A DNA stretch of 59,794 nt from an archaeon (GCA_021811485.1 JAJZOO010000001.1:1-59794), one strand, 5' to 3'; positions 43,604 through 52,505 are shown, numbered from the stretch's first letter. Notes: generated by a model not told the origin, from the sequence alone. Translations and numbers: made by a program.

Positions 43604-44143
43604 ATGTCTTCCCAAGGCCTGCGACGACCTTCCATGCGCTCCGACGGCCCCGCCCGCAGGGCCCCCCCTGCCCTCCTCCGTCAGAGCCTGGGGAAGAAGG
43701 GCGGCGTCAGACCGATCTTCACCATAGCCCAGGTGCCGCACAGGAAACAGAGGTATGAGACTGTAGGCGACTGGATCCCAGGCAAGCCTGCCCAGATCAT
43801 GGTTAGCAGGATGAAGGACCAGAGGTACGTGTTCCTGGTGGCTCTGCACGAGATGATAGAGTACGAATTGTGCAAGATGCACGGCATCACCGACAGGGAA
43901 GTCGTGGCCTTCGACGTCGGCTTCGAGGCCGAGCGCAAGATGAACCTCCACCCCATCGACGCGGAGCCGGGGGACCATCCAAAGGCTCCATACAGGAACG
44001 AGCACGCGTTCGCGACGACAATCGAGATGATGGTAGCCCAGAAGCTCGGGGTGAGGTGGTCCGACTACGAGAAGACTGTCCTCTCCCTAGGTCCAAAGCC
44101 CAAGAAGGTCTTGGTCCGCCCCCGAGTGAGACGCCGGAGGTAG
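43604..44143 (+). CDS. Phage-like hypothetical protein with HExxE motif
   Basis: A protein of 179 aa. LHEMIEYELCKMHGITDREVVAFDVGFE, then NEHAFATTIEMMVAQKLGVRWSDYEKTV, matches a pattern I know from uncharacterised phage and bacterial proteins. HEMIE and the later EH could bind metal. The N-terminal 35 residues are low in structure (PARRAPPALLRQ) and may not be real; an internal start is possible. The unusual AT-rich upstream DNA and phage-like relation suggest transfer. Confidence 0.65.
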   Translation: MSSQGLRRPSMRSDGPARRAPPALLRQSLGKKGGVRPIFTIAQVPHRKQRYETVGDWIPGKPAQIMVSRMKDQRYVFLVALHEMIEYELCKMHGITDREVVAFDVGFEAERKMNLHPIDAEPGDHPKAPYRNEHAFATTIEMMVAQKLGVRWSDYEKTVLSLGPKPKKVLVRPRVRRRR

Positions 44144-44174
44144 TCCCGCCCCGGGGCTCCCCTACCGGGCCTGC

Positions 44175-45713
44175 TCACTTCCCTGCAATCTGGACGAGGT
44201 CGAACATCTGCCTCCCCTTGGACCCAGGCAGTCCTGATATGCCGCCGACGAGGCTCTCGGCAGCGACCCCCCTCCTCTCCAGCACCTTGGCGATCATCAT
44301 CGACGTGCTCCCGGCGACGCATACCAGTAGGAGCGGCTTGTCGTCTCCATGCAGCAGCCCTTCGAACTCCTCTGACGGCTCGACCCCGTTGAGCACGGCC
44401 TGGACGTCCCTCACGTTCGCCACCCTGATGCTCTCCTCCTCCACCCCCAGGGCAGAGGCGATGACGCTCCTCCCCTCGTCCCTCGGCACGAACATGTTGT
44501 GGACCCAGACGATCCCTCCATACTCCTTGATGCTCGACGCAGCCTCGTCCAGCCTGACTTGGTCCCTCCTGCCCCTCTTGGCCACCGCGCTGACCTCTGA
44601 GAGGTACTTGGAGGAGCCGTCGGCAACCATCACCACGAACTTCGTCCCGGTCCCAAAGTTCGCCAGCTGCATGACCGCGTAGAGCGCCAGCGCCCCGCTC
44701 TCACCGATGTCGTGCCCCTTCTTGTTCATGAACTCGAAGAACTTGCTCGCTTCTTCGAAGTCCGCTTCGTGCTCTCCAGCGTAGGAGTCAGGTTCGTAGA
44801 ACTTCAGGCCCGCCGCCTTCTCCCTGGTCCTGATCCCGGCGACGTCCTGGCCAGCGACCGGGAAGATCACTCTGACGCCCTTCCTCCGATGCTCGGCGCG
44901 GACGTATCTGCTCACTCCGGTTGCTGTCCCCCCTGTGCCGAAGGCGCAGACGAAGTCCGCCCCTCCAAGAGAGGCGCCTTTCTCCCGCAACTGCATATCT
45001 ATCTCCGGCCCGGTCACCATCCTATGGGTCTCCACATTCAGGTCATTCTCATACTGCGCGGTGCAGAAGCCGCCATAGGACGTGGCCAGCAGCTTTGCCA
45101 GCCCGATCGCGTCCTGCCTTGCGAGCAAGCCTTCTACTTCTCCCCTTGCCCCATCAAACTTCGCCGGGTCCAGCCCGAGCTCGGCGAGCTGCTGCCTGAC
45201 GCTGGACGCGATGCCCTTCGCGGCGGCCAGGTTCGCGTCCCCAAGCCCAGGGGCAGGGCAGATGTCTATGTCCAGGTTCACAAGCTTGGCCCCGCTCGAG
45301 CGCAGACCGTCAATCACCCCCTGCTGCAGCCTCCTCGAGACTAGGACTACTACGTCCAGGCCGAGCCTGCTGAGGGTGCCCAGGGCGAGGCCGAAGTTGC
45401 CCGACGTCGCCTCGAAGACGGTCTGACCCTTGGTCAGCCTCCCCGAAGCTATCGCGTCGCGCAGGATTGCGACGGCGGGCCTGACCTTGACCGATCCCCC
45501 AACGAGCTTGGAGTCCATCTTGAGGAACACCCTGACACCCTTCCCACTCAGTCTCACTCCGTATTCCGAGTCGGCGCAACGGATGAAGTCGTCCGTCACC
45601 TCAACCAGGGGGGTGGGATTACTAACCGTCCCATCCCTCAACTGAGGAACCCTGGCCATGACCTCCGAATCGAACCTTTGAAGGAGGTCCGTATCGACAG
45701 TCGAGCTCTGCAT
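44175..45713 (-). CDS. Cysteine synthase-like PLP enzyme with C-terminal rhodanese-like domain
   Basis: A protein of 512 aa. Residues 40-390 form a fold-type II PLP enzyme: Lys in GGSVKVRPA (cysteine synthase SVKxR box), EATSGNFG, AFGTGGTATG and DGSSKYL. About residues 400-510 form a rhodanese-like domain with VWVHNMFVPRDEGRSV and the loop LLVCVAGSTSMMIAKVLERRG, Cys in the active position. This would join persulfide supply to a beta-replacement enzyme, possibly for cysteine or thiol synthesis. A TATA-like atttatagc lies 26-34 bp upstream of the ATG. Confidence 0.85.
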   Translation of the reverse strand: MQSSTVDTDLLQRFDSEVMARVPQLRDGTVSNPTPLVEVTDDFIRCADSEYGVRLSGKGVRVFLKMDSKLVGGSVKVRPAVAILRDAIASGRLTKGQTVFEATSGNFGLALGTLSRLGLDVVVLVSRRLQQGVIDGLRSSGAKLVNLDIDICPAPGLGDANLAAAKGIASSVRQQLAELGLDPAKFDGARGEVEGLLARQDAIGLAKLLATSYGGFCTAQYENDLNVETHRMVTGPEIDMQLREKGASLGGADFVCAFGTGGTATGVSRYVRAEHRRKGVRVIFPVAGQDVAGIRTREKAAGLKFYEPDSYAGEHEADFEEASKFFEFMNKKGHDIGESGALALYAVMQLANFGTGTKFVVMVADGSSKYLSEVSAVAKRGRRDQVRLDEAASSIKEYGGIVWVHNMFVPRDEGRSVIASALGVEEESIRVANVRDVQAVLNGVEPSEEFEGLLHGDDKPLLLVCVAGSTSMMIAKVLERRGVAAESLVGGISGLPGSKGRQMFDLVQIAGK

Positions 45714-45833
45714 TACTGAGTTTGCTCTGTCTCGCCGCTATAAATTACATATGCCGCCTTGATGTGGCCATACGGTTCCGCCCGGTCCCGTCCTTCGCTG
45801 CCTTGGGAATATCTCCCGCGCCGGCAGACTCGG

Positions 45834-46292
45834 CTACGAGCTTTCGGAGTCGACCTGCTCCCTCCTGAACTTTTCGGGAGGGCCCAGGTACAAGTTGGCC
45901 GGAGGATCCTTCGGGAGTACGTATCTGATGTGCGGGTATCCTCTTTTGTCGTGGTATATGTCGGAGCCCACCTCGCCCTTCCTGAACGCCTTCTCGAACT
46001 CCCCCCACTCCTGGGCATGGATCGCCTGGAAAATGGGGAGGAGATACTCGCTGTCGAACGCCGCGAGGTCTTCCGCGTACTTGGGCCGGGTCACCTTCGC
46101 GGTTCTGAAAGATGCCCTCACCTGGTTCAGGTGGTGGGCCGCCAGCTTCCAGTTGCCTCCCTTTGCCGCATAATATGTCTGCGTGAACCTGTCCCCCGTC
46201 TCCTTCATGAGGGCGGCCATCCCGGGCTGGATAGCCGCGAGCTGGTCTATCGTGATTTCGCCGTGGGGCGTCTTCGCCTTGATTTCGCTCAC
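45834..46292 (-). CDS. Conserved hypothetical helical protein
   Basis: A protein of 152 aa. MKETGDRFTQTYYAAKGGNWKLAAHHLNQVRASFRTAKVTRPKYAEDLAAFDSEYLLPIFQAIHAQEWGEFEKAF is an all-helical region that resembles small bacterial proteins found near cytochrome genes, though no heme motif (CxxCH) is present. The C-terminus (HIRYVLPKDPP) is extended. It starts at GTG 46292. Function unknown. Confidence 0.6.
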   Translation of the reverse strand: MSEIKAKTPHGEITIDQLAAIQPGMAALMKETGDRFTQTYYAAKGGNWKLAAHHLNQVRASFRTAKVTRPKYAEDLAAFDSEYLLPIFQAIHAQEWGEFEKAFRKGEVGSDIYHDKRGYPHIRYVLPKDPPANLYLGPPEKFRREQVDSESS

Positions 46293-46434
46293 AGGTGCCT
46301 TCCGCTAAGCCCCCTAATCAACCCCGCTGGGCCTGTCTAGAACGGCGGCCGGAGCGGTGGGAGGGGCTCCCGGGGGCCTCCCGGCTGAGGGAAGCTGGGT
46401 TCCTTCGGAAGCGATGCCAGGAAGTCGCGACGCG

Positions 46435-47367
46435 TCATGCCTCGGCCTCCCTGGGCGTCACCTGAAGCTCGGCTACCTTCTCAGCCCTCAGGATCCGCAG
46501 CGCCACGCCCTTCCCGACCACGTCCCCTCCGAGCGCCCTGTACAGAGAGTACTCGTCAGTGGCCTTGGTCCCGCCGAGGCTGAGGATGATGTCGCCCAGG
46601 GCCACGCCCGAATCCCTGGCGGGGGAACCAGGCTCCACGGACTTCACGAGAAGCGCCTCGTCCTGGTCGACCCCGGGCAGTCTTGACACCCCTTGCGGAA
46701 GCTCTATGGGCTCGACCACGACCCCCAGGCGGCCCCTCTTCGCGCCGCCGTCCTTCGACATCCTGGCCACTGCCTCCTCCAAGGAGTCCACCGACACAGC
46801 GACCCCCCGGCCGGCGAAGTAGGCGACGTTCAAGCCGAGGAGGCGCCCCGACGAGTCTACCAGCGGCCCGCCCGAATAGCCTGGGTTCAGCCTCGCATCT
46901 GTCACCACGGCGTCGTCTATCCTGACGCCCCAGAATCCCCGAGCGCTCCTCCTGGCGCCAGTGACGATTCCTGAGGTGGCAGAGACTCCATTGCCTGTGG
47001 CGTTCGCGAGAGCGAGGACGAATTGCCCGACCCGGACCCCTTCCGCGGTCCCCCGGGCCAACGGGGATAACCCATCTGAATCGACCCGCAGGGCCGCCAC
47101 GTCGAGGTAGGGGTCCAAGCCCACCAGGCTTGCCTGGGCCTTCCGTCCCCCAGACAGAGTCACGGTGGGCGAAGCCGAACGACCAACTACATGGCTTGCG
47201 GTGACGACGATACCTTCTCCGGACCAGGCGACGCCGCTCCCGCTCCTCTCCCCTGTGCCTACGCTCACCACCGACGGCGAGACGCGTTCTGCCAGCTCTG
47301 TCACAGCTTCCGAGAACGACTGCAGCAGCCGCTCTCCTCCGCTCCCTTTCACGGTGTCTTGAATCAT
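46435..47367 (-). CDS. HtrA/DegP-like serine protease with PDZ domain
   Basis: A protein of 310 aa. The triad is His59 in VVTASHVVG, Asp89 in LDVAALRV and Ser165 in NPGYSGGPLV; the usual GNSGG is GYSGG here. A PDZ domain follows from about 205 to 300 (DSGVALGDIILSLGG). No signal peptide or N-terminal membrane anchor is visible, so it seems cytoplasmic. It likely degrades damaged proteins. It follows the winged-helix gene after 54 bp on the same strand, so they may be co-transcribed. Confidence 0.9.
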   Translation of the reverse strand: MIQDTVKGSGGERLLQSFSEAVTELAERVSPSVVSVGTGERSGSGVAWSGEGIVVTASHVVGRSASPTVTLSGGRKAQASLVGLDPYLDVAALRVDSDGLSPLARGTAEGVRVGQFVLALANATGNGVSATSGIVTGARRSARGFWGVRIDDAVVTDARLNPGYSGGPLVDSSGRLLGLNVAYFAGRGVAVSVDSLEEAVARMSKDGGAKRGRLGVVVEPIELPQGVSRLPGVDQDEALLVKSVEPGSPARDSGVALGDIILSLGGTKATDEYSLYRALGGDVVGKGVALRILRAEKVAELQVTPREAEA

Positions 47368-47421
47368 CGCAGTCGCTCAGGAGGGGGAGCTACTTGTTGA
47401 GGGGGTTTGGAAGATACCCGG

Positions 47422-48039
47422 TCACATGGCGGAGGGCGCGAAGTGCCCTATGCGCATGAACCCGGTCCTGTTCACCGGTCTCTCGCCGCCATAGAGCCTA
47501 GAGATCCTCCCTACCAGTTGGTGGGCCGCACGCACCGCCTTGGGGAGGTCAGAGTCGCGCGAGACCTTGGCTTCGATGTCGAGCTGACCCGAGGTGAATT
47601 TCGCATCGATCAAAGCCGTCCCATCGGCTGTAACCCATTTCATGACGAACCCGCCGTCTTCCTCCGCCATCCCGACCCACCTGGCGTTGTCGAACCACCT
47701 GCCCTTCAGGGCGTCGGCAATCCTCGAGGCGCTACCCGGGTACGGCAGATAGGTGTGCAGCACAGGTATGCTCTTGGAGCCCGCAGCTGCGCGCCTGAAA
47801 GGGGGCATCCCCTTCGCCTTCTCTGCGAGGCTATATCCCTCAGGTGATCTCACAATCGCGCCGCTCTCCTCCAGTCTTTCCAAGGCCCTTGAGAGCGTCT
47901 CCGGATGCGTCCTGGTGATTCGTCTCAGCCCGTCGAAGGTGAAGACTGCAAGCCTTTCGTCCTCTATCGTCCTCAGCACTTCGGCGTCTCTGGGGTTCTC
48001 CAATCCACCATCGACAGGACCGTCCTCGCGGGCCGACAT
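47422..48039 (-). CDS. Predicted winged-helix DNA-binding protein
   Basis: A protein of 205 aa. The N-terminal 85 residues contain DAEVLRTIEDERLAVFTFDGLRRITRTHPETLSRALERLEESGAIVRSPEGYSLA, a winged-helix pattern. The rest is an alpha/beta region (GRWFDNARWVGMAEEDGGFVMKWVTADGTALIDAKF) of unknown type that may bind a ligand. The ATG at 48039 follows a TATA-like ttttttaagtg; the longer frame to 48099 is not needed. It may regulate the HtrA gene downstream. Confidence 0.75.
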   Translation of the reverse strand: MSAREDGPVDGGLENPRDAEVLRTIEDERLAVFTFDGLRRITRTHPETLSRALERLEESGAIVRSPEGYSLAEKAKGMPPFRRAAAGSKSIPVLHTYLPYPGSASRIADALKGRWFDNARWVGMAEEDGGFVMKWVTADGTALIDAKFTSGQLDIEAKVSRDSDLPKAVRAAHQLVGRISRLYGGERPVNRTGFMRIGHFAPSAM

Positions 48040-48167
48040 TGAGTCTCTCTGACCGTTTCCCCGATGCTCACTTAAAAAACAAGCGCGGGATGTGGCCATG
48101 CTCCCGGGTCAGACTTCCACCTCCTCCGCCAACGGCATAAAATAGCCCCTCTGGCCGAACCTCCCCG

Positions 48168-48659
48168 GTGTCCTGGGTGAAGGCGGCCTTGCTGGTGATA
48201 GTCCTGCTGGGCGTCTCCGGGGTCGCCCTGCTGGCCTACAATGTCTATTCGACGTACTCTCAGCCCGGGAGCGTCAGCACCCCTGTGCCTTCGGCCTTCG
48301 CGCTCAATGGAAAGACGTTCGAATTCAACTTCACGGCAACGACGCAGGCGGAGAGGGAGTCCGGGCTCATGAACAGGAGGGTGACGGACGCCACCACCAT
48401 GCTCTTCGCGTTCCCAACCTACGGCAAGTGGGCCTTCTGGATGTACGACACCAACACCAGCCTCGACATAATCTGGATAAACGCAACGGGGGACTCCGGT
48501 CAGGTCGTCTACCTCGTGGCTTCCGCTCCCCCCTGCTACAACAGCGGCACTTGCACAGTCTACACGCCCACCGCCGAGGCCAACTACGTCATCGAAGCCC
48601 AGGGGGGCTTCGCGGCCGCCAACGGGATAGCCGTAGGCATGACCATCAAGTTCAGCTGA
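48168..48659 (+). CDS. DUF192 family protein, membrane-anchored
   Basis: A protein of 163 aa. An N-terminal hydrophobic helix (ALLVIVLLGVSGVALLAYNVY) anchors it or acts as a signal. The DUF192 core follows: ESGLMNRRVTDATTMLFAFPTYGKWAFWMYDTNTSLDIIWINATG, then YVIEAQGGFAAANGIAVG. DUF192 is a beta-rich extracytoplasmic family of unknown function. It starts at GTG 48168, about 24-32 bp after cataaaatag. Confidence 0.9.
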   Translation: MSWVKAALLVIVLLGVSGVALLAYNVYSTYSQPGSVSTPVPSAFALNGKTFEFNFTATTQAERESGLMNRRVTDATTMLFAFPTYGKWAFWMYDTNTSLDIIWINATGDSGQVVYLVASAPPCYNSGTCTVYTPTAEANYVIEAQGGFAAANGIAVGMTIKFS

Positions 48660-48741
48660 GGCATGACTCGCCTACTTCTCCCAATCGTCTAAGGAATTCG
48701 ACACGCCGTTCTTTTGCCTCCTGCGATCCCATCCGGAGGAC

Positions 48742-49053
48742 ATGCAACCGGCCCCCAGGCCCCCGATGAGCCGCGCCCAGAAGCTGAGTTGGTACGCACA
48801 ACAGCTGATTTCTGACGCGGAGGCCGCGGAGAAGGCCGGCGATAAGGAGACCGCGACCGCGCGCTATCTTCAGGCCGCGGAGATCCTGCTGCTGCTCTCC
48901 AAGGTGGAGGCGAACTACGCCACATGGAGAGACTACACCGACAAAGCATCTCTCTGCCAGCGGAGGGCGAGATTGCTCATCGCCCAGACGCCGAGCGGCC
49001 CCGACGCGCACGGCCCCCCAAACGCTGCCCTCGGCGGCTCCCCACGCTCTTAA
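48742..49053 (+). CDS. MIT-like helical protein
   Basis: A protein of 103 aa. SRAQKLSWYAQQLISDAEAAEKAGDKETATARYLQAAEILLLLSKVEANYATWRDYTDKASLCQRRARLL forms a three-helix pattern like an MIT domain (Vps4/CdvC N-terminus), with a disordered Pro-rich tail. MIT domains bind ESCRT-III/CdvB tails, so a link to Cdv cell division is possible but unproven. The ATG at 48766 is an alternative start. Confidence 0.7.
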   Translation: MQPAPRPPMSRAQKLSWYAQQLISDAEAAEKAGDKETATARYLQAAEILLLLSKVEANYATWRDYTDKASLCQRRARLLIAQTPSGPDAHGPPNAALGGSPRS

Positions 49054-49081
49054 TATACTACGGCCCGCCATTTTTTCAGGG

Positions 49082-49594
49082 ATGGCAAAGTGGCAATGCT
49101 ACCGGTGCGGGTATGTCTTTGAAGGAGACAGAACCCCCGAGGAGTGCCCGAGCTGCCAGTATTCGCTCACATTCTGGATCGAAGCGGCCGAGACCAAAGC
49201 CCCGACCGTCAGGAGCTTCGTGAAAACCGACCCTCTGATGATCGACGCCAACGAGTCGGTCCTGAGAGCAGCCCAGAAGATGCGCGACAAGGGCGCAGGG
49301 AACATACTGGTCCTCGTGAACGGAGAGCCGAAGGGGATCATGACTGAACGAGACATACTGAACCACGTGGCGGCGGACGACCTGGTCGCATCCGTGGTGC
49401 CCGTGAGGAAGATAATGACCTCCCCCATGGTCTCCATCGAGGCCGACGAGCCGCTGTCCGAAGGAATTAAGCTGATGGCGAAGCGCAAGATAAGGACGCT
49501 GTTCGTGACCGACCACGGCAAGCCGCTCGGCCTGCTCAATATGCGGTCGGTGGTCGGCGACCAGTTCAAAGTGGCCAAGAGCCTGGAGTCCTGA
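49082..49594 (+). CDS. Zinc ribbon-CBS domain pair protein
   Basis: A protein of 170 aa. A rubredoxin-like ribbon (CYRCGYVFEGDRTPEECPSC) is followed by two CBS repeats from about 45 to 165, with GNILVLVNGEPKGIMTERDIL and RTLFVTDHGKPLGLLNMRSV. CBS pairs bind adenine nucleotides and sense energy state. The ribbon may bind zinc or iron. The promoter-like cttaatatac lies 25-33 bp before the ATG. Confidence 0.9.
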   Translation: MAKWQCYRCGYVFEGDRTPEECPSCQYSLTFWIEAAETKAPTVRSFVKTDPLMIDANESVLRAAQKMRDKGAGNILVLVNGEPKGIMTERDILNHVAADDLVASVVPVRKIMTSPMVSIEADEPLSEGIKLMAKRKIRTLFVTDHGKPLGLLNMRSVVGDQFKVAKSLES

Positions 49595-49631
49595 GCTTCT
49601 CCCAGGCGCCACTGGCAAGCCCCTGGATGAT

Positions 49632-50096
49632 TTGAGGGAGATTGGGGGACGAATTGTCGCACAGGGTCGATGGTTTGGTAGTGAGATGCTGCGGCGCTGC
49701 GGCGTCCGGGGCCATGAGTGGGGAGGGATAGCTTCGCCCGATCTGGGAGAACTGAGGCGGGAACTCGTCAGGGCGGCCGGGTCACGTGGGACCCTCGCCT
49801 ATGGGCAGCTGATGAAGATAATGGGGGTTTCGAGGGGGAAGGCGCTCTTCGACGCCATCGTCGCGGTGGACAGGGAGGAATACGCCAGGGGGGCTCCCGG
49901 TTTCGCCGCCATCATCGTCCGCAAGGACACCGGTTTTCCAGGCGGGGGCTTCTTCTGCGACGACGAACTCCCACAGTCGCTGAGGCGTCCCTATTCCAGA
50001 GCTTCGGACCCCCGGCTATCCGCGGCCGAGATGAACTACGTCAAGGAGGCGCAGAAGCGAATCTGGGACTACTACTCCTCCGAGGCCCCGACCTAG
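49632..50096 (+). CDS. Conserved hypothetical protein
   Basis: A protein of 154 aa. GTLAYGQLMKIMGVSRGKALFDAIVAVDREEYARGAPGFAAIIVRKDTGFPGGGFFCDD with a late EMNYVKEAQKRIWDYY tail matches a pattern of small proteins in bacterial and phage genomes with an FW-type C-terminus. No catalytic motif is certain. The true start may be TTG or GTG internal to the first 25 residues. Function unknown. Confidence 0.65.
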   Translation: MREIGGRIVAQGRWFGSEMLRRCGVRGHEWGGIASPDLGELRRELVRAAGSRGTLAYGQLMKIMGVSRGKALFDAIVAVDREEYARGAPGFAAIIVRKDTGFPGGGFFCDDELPQSLRRPYSRASDPRLSAAEMNYVKEAQKRIWDYYSSEAPT

Positions 50097-50216
50097 TAAG
50101 TCCCGCGGCCAGTTCGCCTCGAGCGCCGCGAGGGACCAGGCCCAGCCATTAGCTGTCGGCTTCCCGGGCGACATGGAGCGCTGCTCTTCAGGCTGGCGCA
50201 GCGGGGCGACCCGGCC

Positions 50217-50963
50217 CTAGACCGACTTCAGCTCGGCTGCAGTCTTCGCCGGGTCGAGAGACTCTGTGATCGTCCTCCCCACTAGGACGAAGTCCGCGCC
50301 CGCCGCGATGCCTGCGGAAGCGTCGCCCCCCTGGACACCGACTCCGGGCGAGAATATCAGACACTCCCTCCCCACGATCTGCCTGGTTTCGACTATCTTC
50401 TCTGCGGACTTGGCGGAGACTATCACCCCGTCCGCACCCCACTCCTTTGCCCTTCTGGCAAATACCCGGTACAGCGGTTCGCCCCCTTCGAGGCGGAGTG
50501 AATACCCTTCGTCCGCCCCCTTGTGGCTCATGTAGACCAGGAGGAGTATCCCTCCGTTCTTGGAGTGGATCCTCTCGATCGCCTTTCCCAGGCCCTCTGC
50601 CTTCCCTACGAAGGGGTTCGCTATGACGGCGTCGAAGCCGTAACCGAGGAGCGAGTCGACTATGTTCAGGTTGGTGGACTCTATGTCGTTCATCTTCAGG
50701 TCCGCGATCAGGGGGAGCCCTTCTTCCTTGCAGATGTCGATGACAGCCCTTATGCCCTGGAGACCGAACGGAAGCAGCAGGTGGTGGTTCACCTTGACCG
50801 CGGCCAGGTGCTCCTTGGTCTCGTTGAGCACTCGCACAGCATTGTCGAGCCTTCCTTCGTAGGGGCCGGCGAAGTCGAGGTTGAGGACGACCTTCGAGCC
50901 CCTCCGCCGCGAGGCTTCAAGGACCCGCTCTCTGAAGCTGTGCGCCATCCTGTCAGAATTCAT
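50217..50963 (-). CDS. pyrF: Orotidine 5'-phosphate decarboxylase
   Basis: A protein of 248 aa, a TIM barrel. The Asp-Lys-Asp set is in LIADLKMNDIESTN, with the first Asp in VLNLDFAGPYEG; the phosphate loop is GADFVLVGRTITES. It makes UMP from OMP. Its ATG overlaps the pyrD stop (ATGA), third gene of the pyrE-pyrD-pyrF operon. Confidence 0.95.
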   Translation of the reverse strand: MNSDRMAHSFRERVLEASRRRGSKVVLNLDFAGPYEGRLDNAVRVLNETKEHLAAVKVNHHLLLPFGLQGIRAVIDICKEEGLPLIADLKMNDIESTNLNIVDSLLGYGFDAVIANPFVGKAEGLGKAIERIHSKNGGILLLVYMSHKGADEGYSLRLEGGEPLYRVFARRAKEWGADGVIVSAKSAEKIVETRQIVGRECLIFSPGVGVQGGDASAGIAAGADFVLVGRTITESLDPAKTAAELKSV

Positions 50964-51874
50964 CTGGCGTGCGCCCGCCCGACAAGGTCTTCAAGCTTTG
51001 CAAAACCCTTCCTCTTCATGTAAGAGATGATCCCCAGGTTGACATCGTTGAATCTGTCAAACCTCTTGATTGTCGAGGTACCTAGCTGGACCATGTTCGC
51101 ACCAGCCAGGAAGAACTGCACCGCGTCCTCCCATGTCCCCACCCCGCCGCACCCGACGATGGGGACGCCCAACTGCTCCCTCAGCTCGTAGACGCAGCGC
51201 AGTGCTATGGGCCTTATCGCCGCCCCAGACAGGCCACCGAAGCCATGCGAGAGGGCGGGCCCCCCTTTCACGATATCAATTGGGAACGACCTCACCGTGT
51301 TGATGGCCGTCAGGCCATCGGCCCCCGCATCCACCGCCGCCTGGGCGACCTCGACCAGTCTCTCCGTGTTGGGGGATAGCTTGGCGAACACCGGCTTGCC
51401 CGTGGCAGCTTTCACGGCCTTGGTGACCCTGCTCACCTCCTCGGGGAGGTGCCCGACCTCGATGCCGACCCCCGACACGTGCGGGCAGCTTAGGTTGAGC
51501 TCATAGGCGACGAAGTCGTTCCCATCCAGGGCCCTGACCGCAGATGTGAACTCCGCTTCGTCTGCTCCGAAGACTGAGACTACAATCGGGAGGCTCTTTC
51601 CTTCCACCTCGGCCAGCTGCTCGGAGAACATCGCCGCTCCAGGGTTAGGGAGCCCGGCTGCATTGACCATCCCGCCCTCGACTTCGACCATGGTCGGGTC
51701 TGGGTAACCTTCTCGCGGCGCCACTCCGATCGACTTCGTGACCGCCGCACCTGCTCCCATCTTCAGTGCCTGCAACACCTTCGACAGGGAGCTTCCGTGC
51801 ACGCCCGAGGCCAGCGCCGTGGGGTTGGCGAAGCGCAGACTTCCCATTTGTACCTCGATTGCGCTAGCTTCCAT
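50960..51874 (-). CDS. pyrD: Dihydroorotate dehydrogenase, class 1
   Basis: A protein of 304 aa. The catalytic cysteine is in NLSCPHVSG near residue 131, a class 1 feature (class 2 uses Ser). GGMVNAAGLPNPG, AKLSPN and the FMN phosphate loop GCGGVGTWEDAVQF are present. Class 1B enzymes use an electron-transfer partner PyrK; none is visible in the window. The ATG follows directly after the pyrE stop. Confidence 0.94.
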   Translation of the reverse strand: MEASAIEVQMGSLRFANPTALASGVHGSSLSKVLQALKMGAGAAVTKSIGVAPREGYPDPTMVEVEGGMVNAAGLPNPGAAMFSEQLAEVEGKSLPIVVSVFGADEAEFTSAVRALDGNDFVAYELNLSCPHVSGVGIEVGHLPEEVSRVTKAVKAATGKPVFAKLSPNTERLVEVAQAAVDAGADGLTAINTVRSFPIDIVKGGPALSHGFGGLSGAAIRPIALRCVYELREQLGVPIVGCGGVGTWEDAVQFFLAGANMVQLGTSTIKRFDRFNDVNLGIISYMKRKGFAKLEDLVGRAHAR

Positions 51875-52492
51875 CTATTTTCCTTCCATCTGCTTGAGCA
51901 CAGCCTGGAGGTCCGCCTTGGTGATCTTCCCCTGGCCGTGGAGGGTCTCGACAAGCTCCGTGATGTCTGCGAAGGCGCTGAGCCTGACCCCTGCCCGCGC
52001 GAGGTTCGCCCCTCCTCCTTCCAGCCTGTCCACAAGAACTAAGGCGTCCCTGACCACACACCCCACGCTTCTCAGCGCTTCCACCGACGAGATGACGCTC
52101 CCTCCTGTAGTCACCAGGTCGTCGATGACCAAGGCCCGCCATCCCGGGTTGACCGCACCTTCGACCAGCTTCCCGAGGCCGTGCCCCTTCTCCTCCTTCC
52201 TCACGTAGACCATCGGCTTCTTGAGGACGTAGGCGAGGGGAGATGAGATGGTCACCCCAGCCGTAGCGACGCCCGCCACTACGTCGAAGCTGGATTCTCC
52301 GATTCCCTTCGCAGCAGCAAGATAGGCCGATATAGCGAGACCGTATGCTTCAGGGTCGCTCGGAACGACCCTCAGGTCCAGATAGTAGGAACTGACCTTG
52401 CCGCTGGATAGCTTGAACTTCCCGAACCGGAGGGCTCCTATCCGGAAGAGGGCGTTTGCGAGGGCGACCCGGCCGCTCACCTGGTCCGGCAA
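51875..52492 (-). CDS. pyrE: Orotate phosphoribosyltransferase
   Basis: A protein of 205 aa. The PRPP-binding loop is ALVIDDLVTTGGS; the flexible loop with VRKEEKGHG and the N-terminal KLSSGKVSSYYLDLR block are family marks. It joins orotate to PRPP to make OMP. It starts at TTG 52492 preceded by a strong Shine-Dalgarno (ggaggggt) five bases away. It is the first gene of the UMP operon. Confidence 0.95.
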   Translation of the reverse strand: MPDQVSGRVALANALFRIGALRFGKFKLSSGKVSSYYLDLRVVPSDPEAYGLAISAYLAAAKGIGESSFDVVAGVATAGVTISSPLAYVLKKPMVYVRKEEKGHGLGKLVEGAVNPGWRALVIDDLVTTGGSVISSVEALRSVGCVVRDALVLVDRLEGGGANLARAGVRLSAFADITELVETLHGQGKITKADLQAVLKQMEGK

Positions 52493-52497
52493 GAATC

Positions 52498-52505
52498 ACC
52501 CCTCC
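52498..52505 (-). promoter_or_regulatory. Shine-Dalgarno site of pyrE
   Basis: On the minus strand the string ggaggggt lies five bases before the TTG start. It complements the anti-SD of archaeal 16S rRNA (CCUCC). Most other genes here lack an SD, so pyrE probably has a leader. It also fixes the TTG start. Confidence 0.6.
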
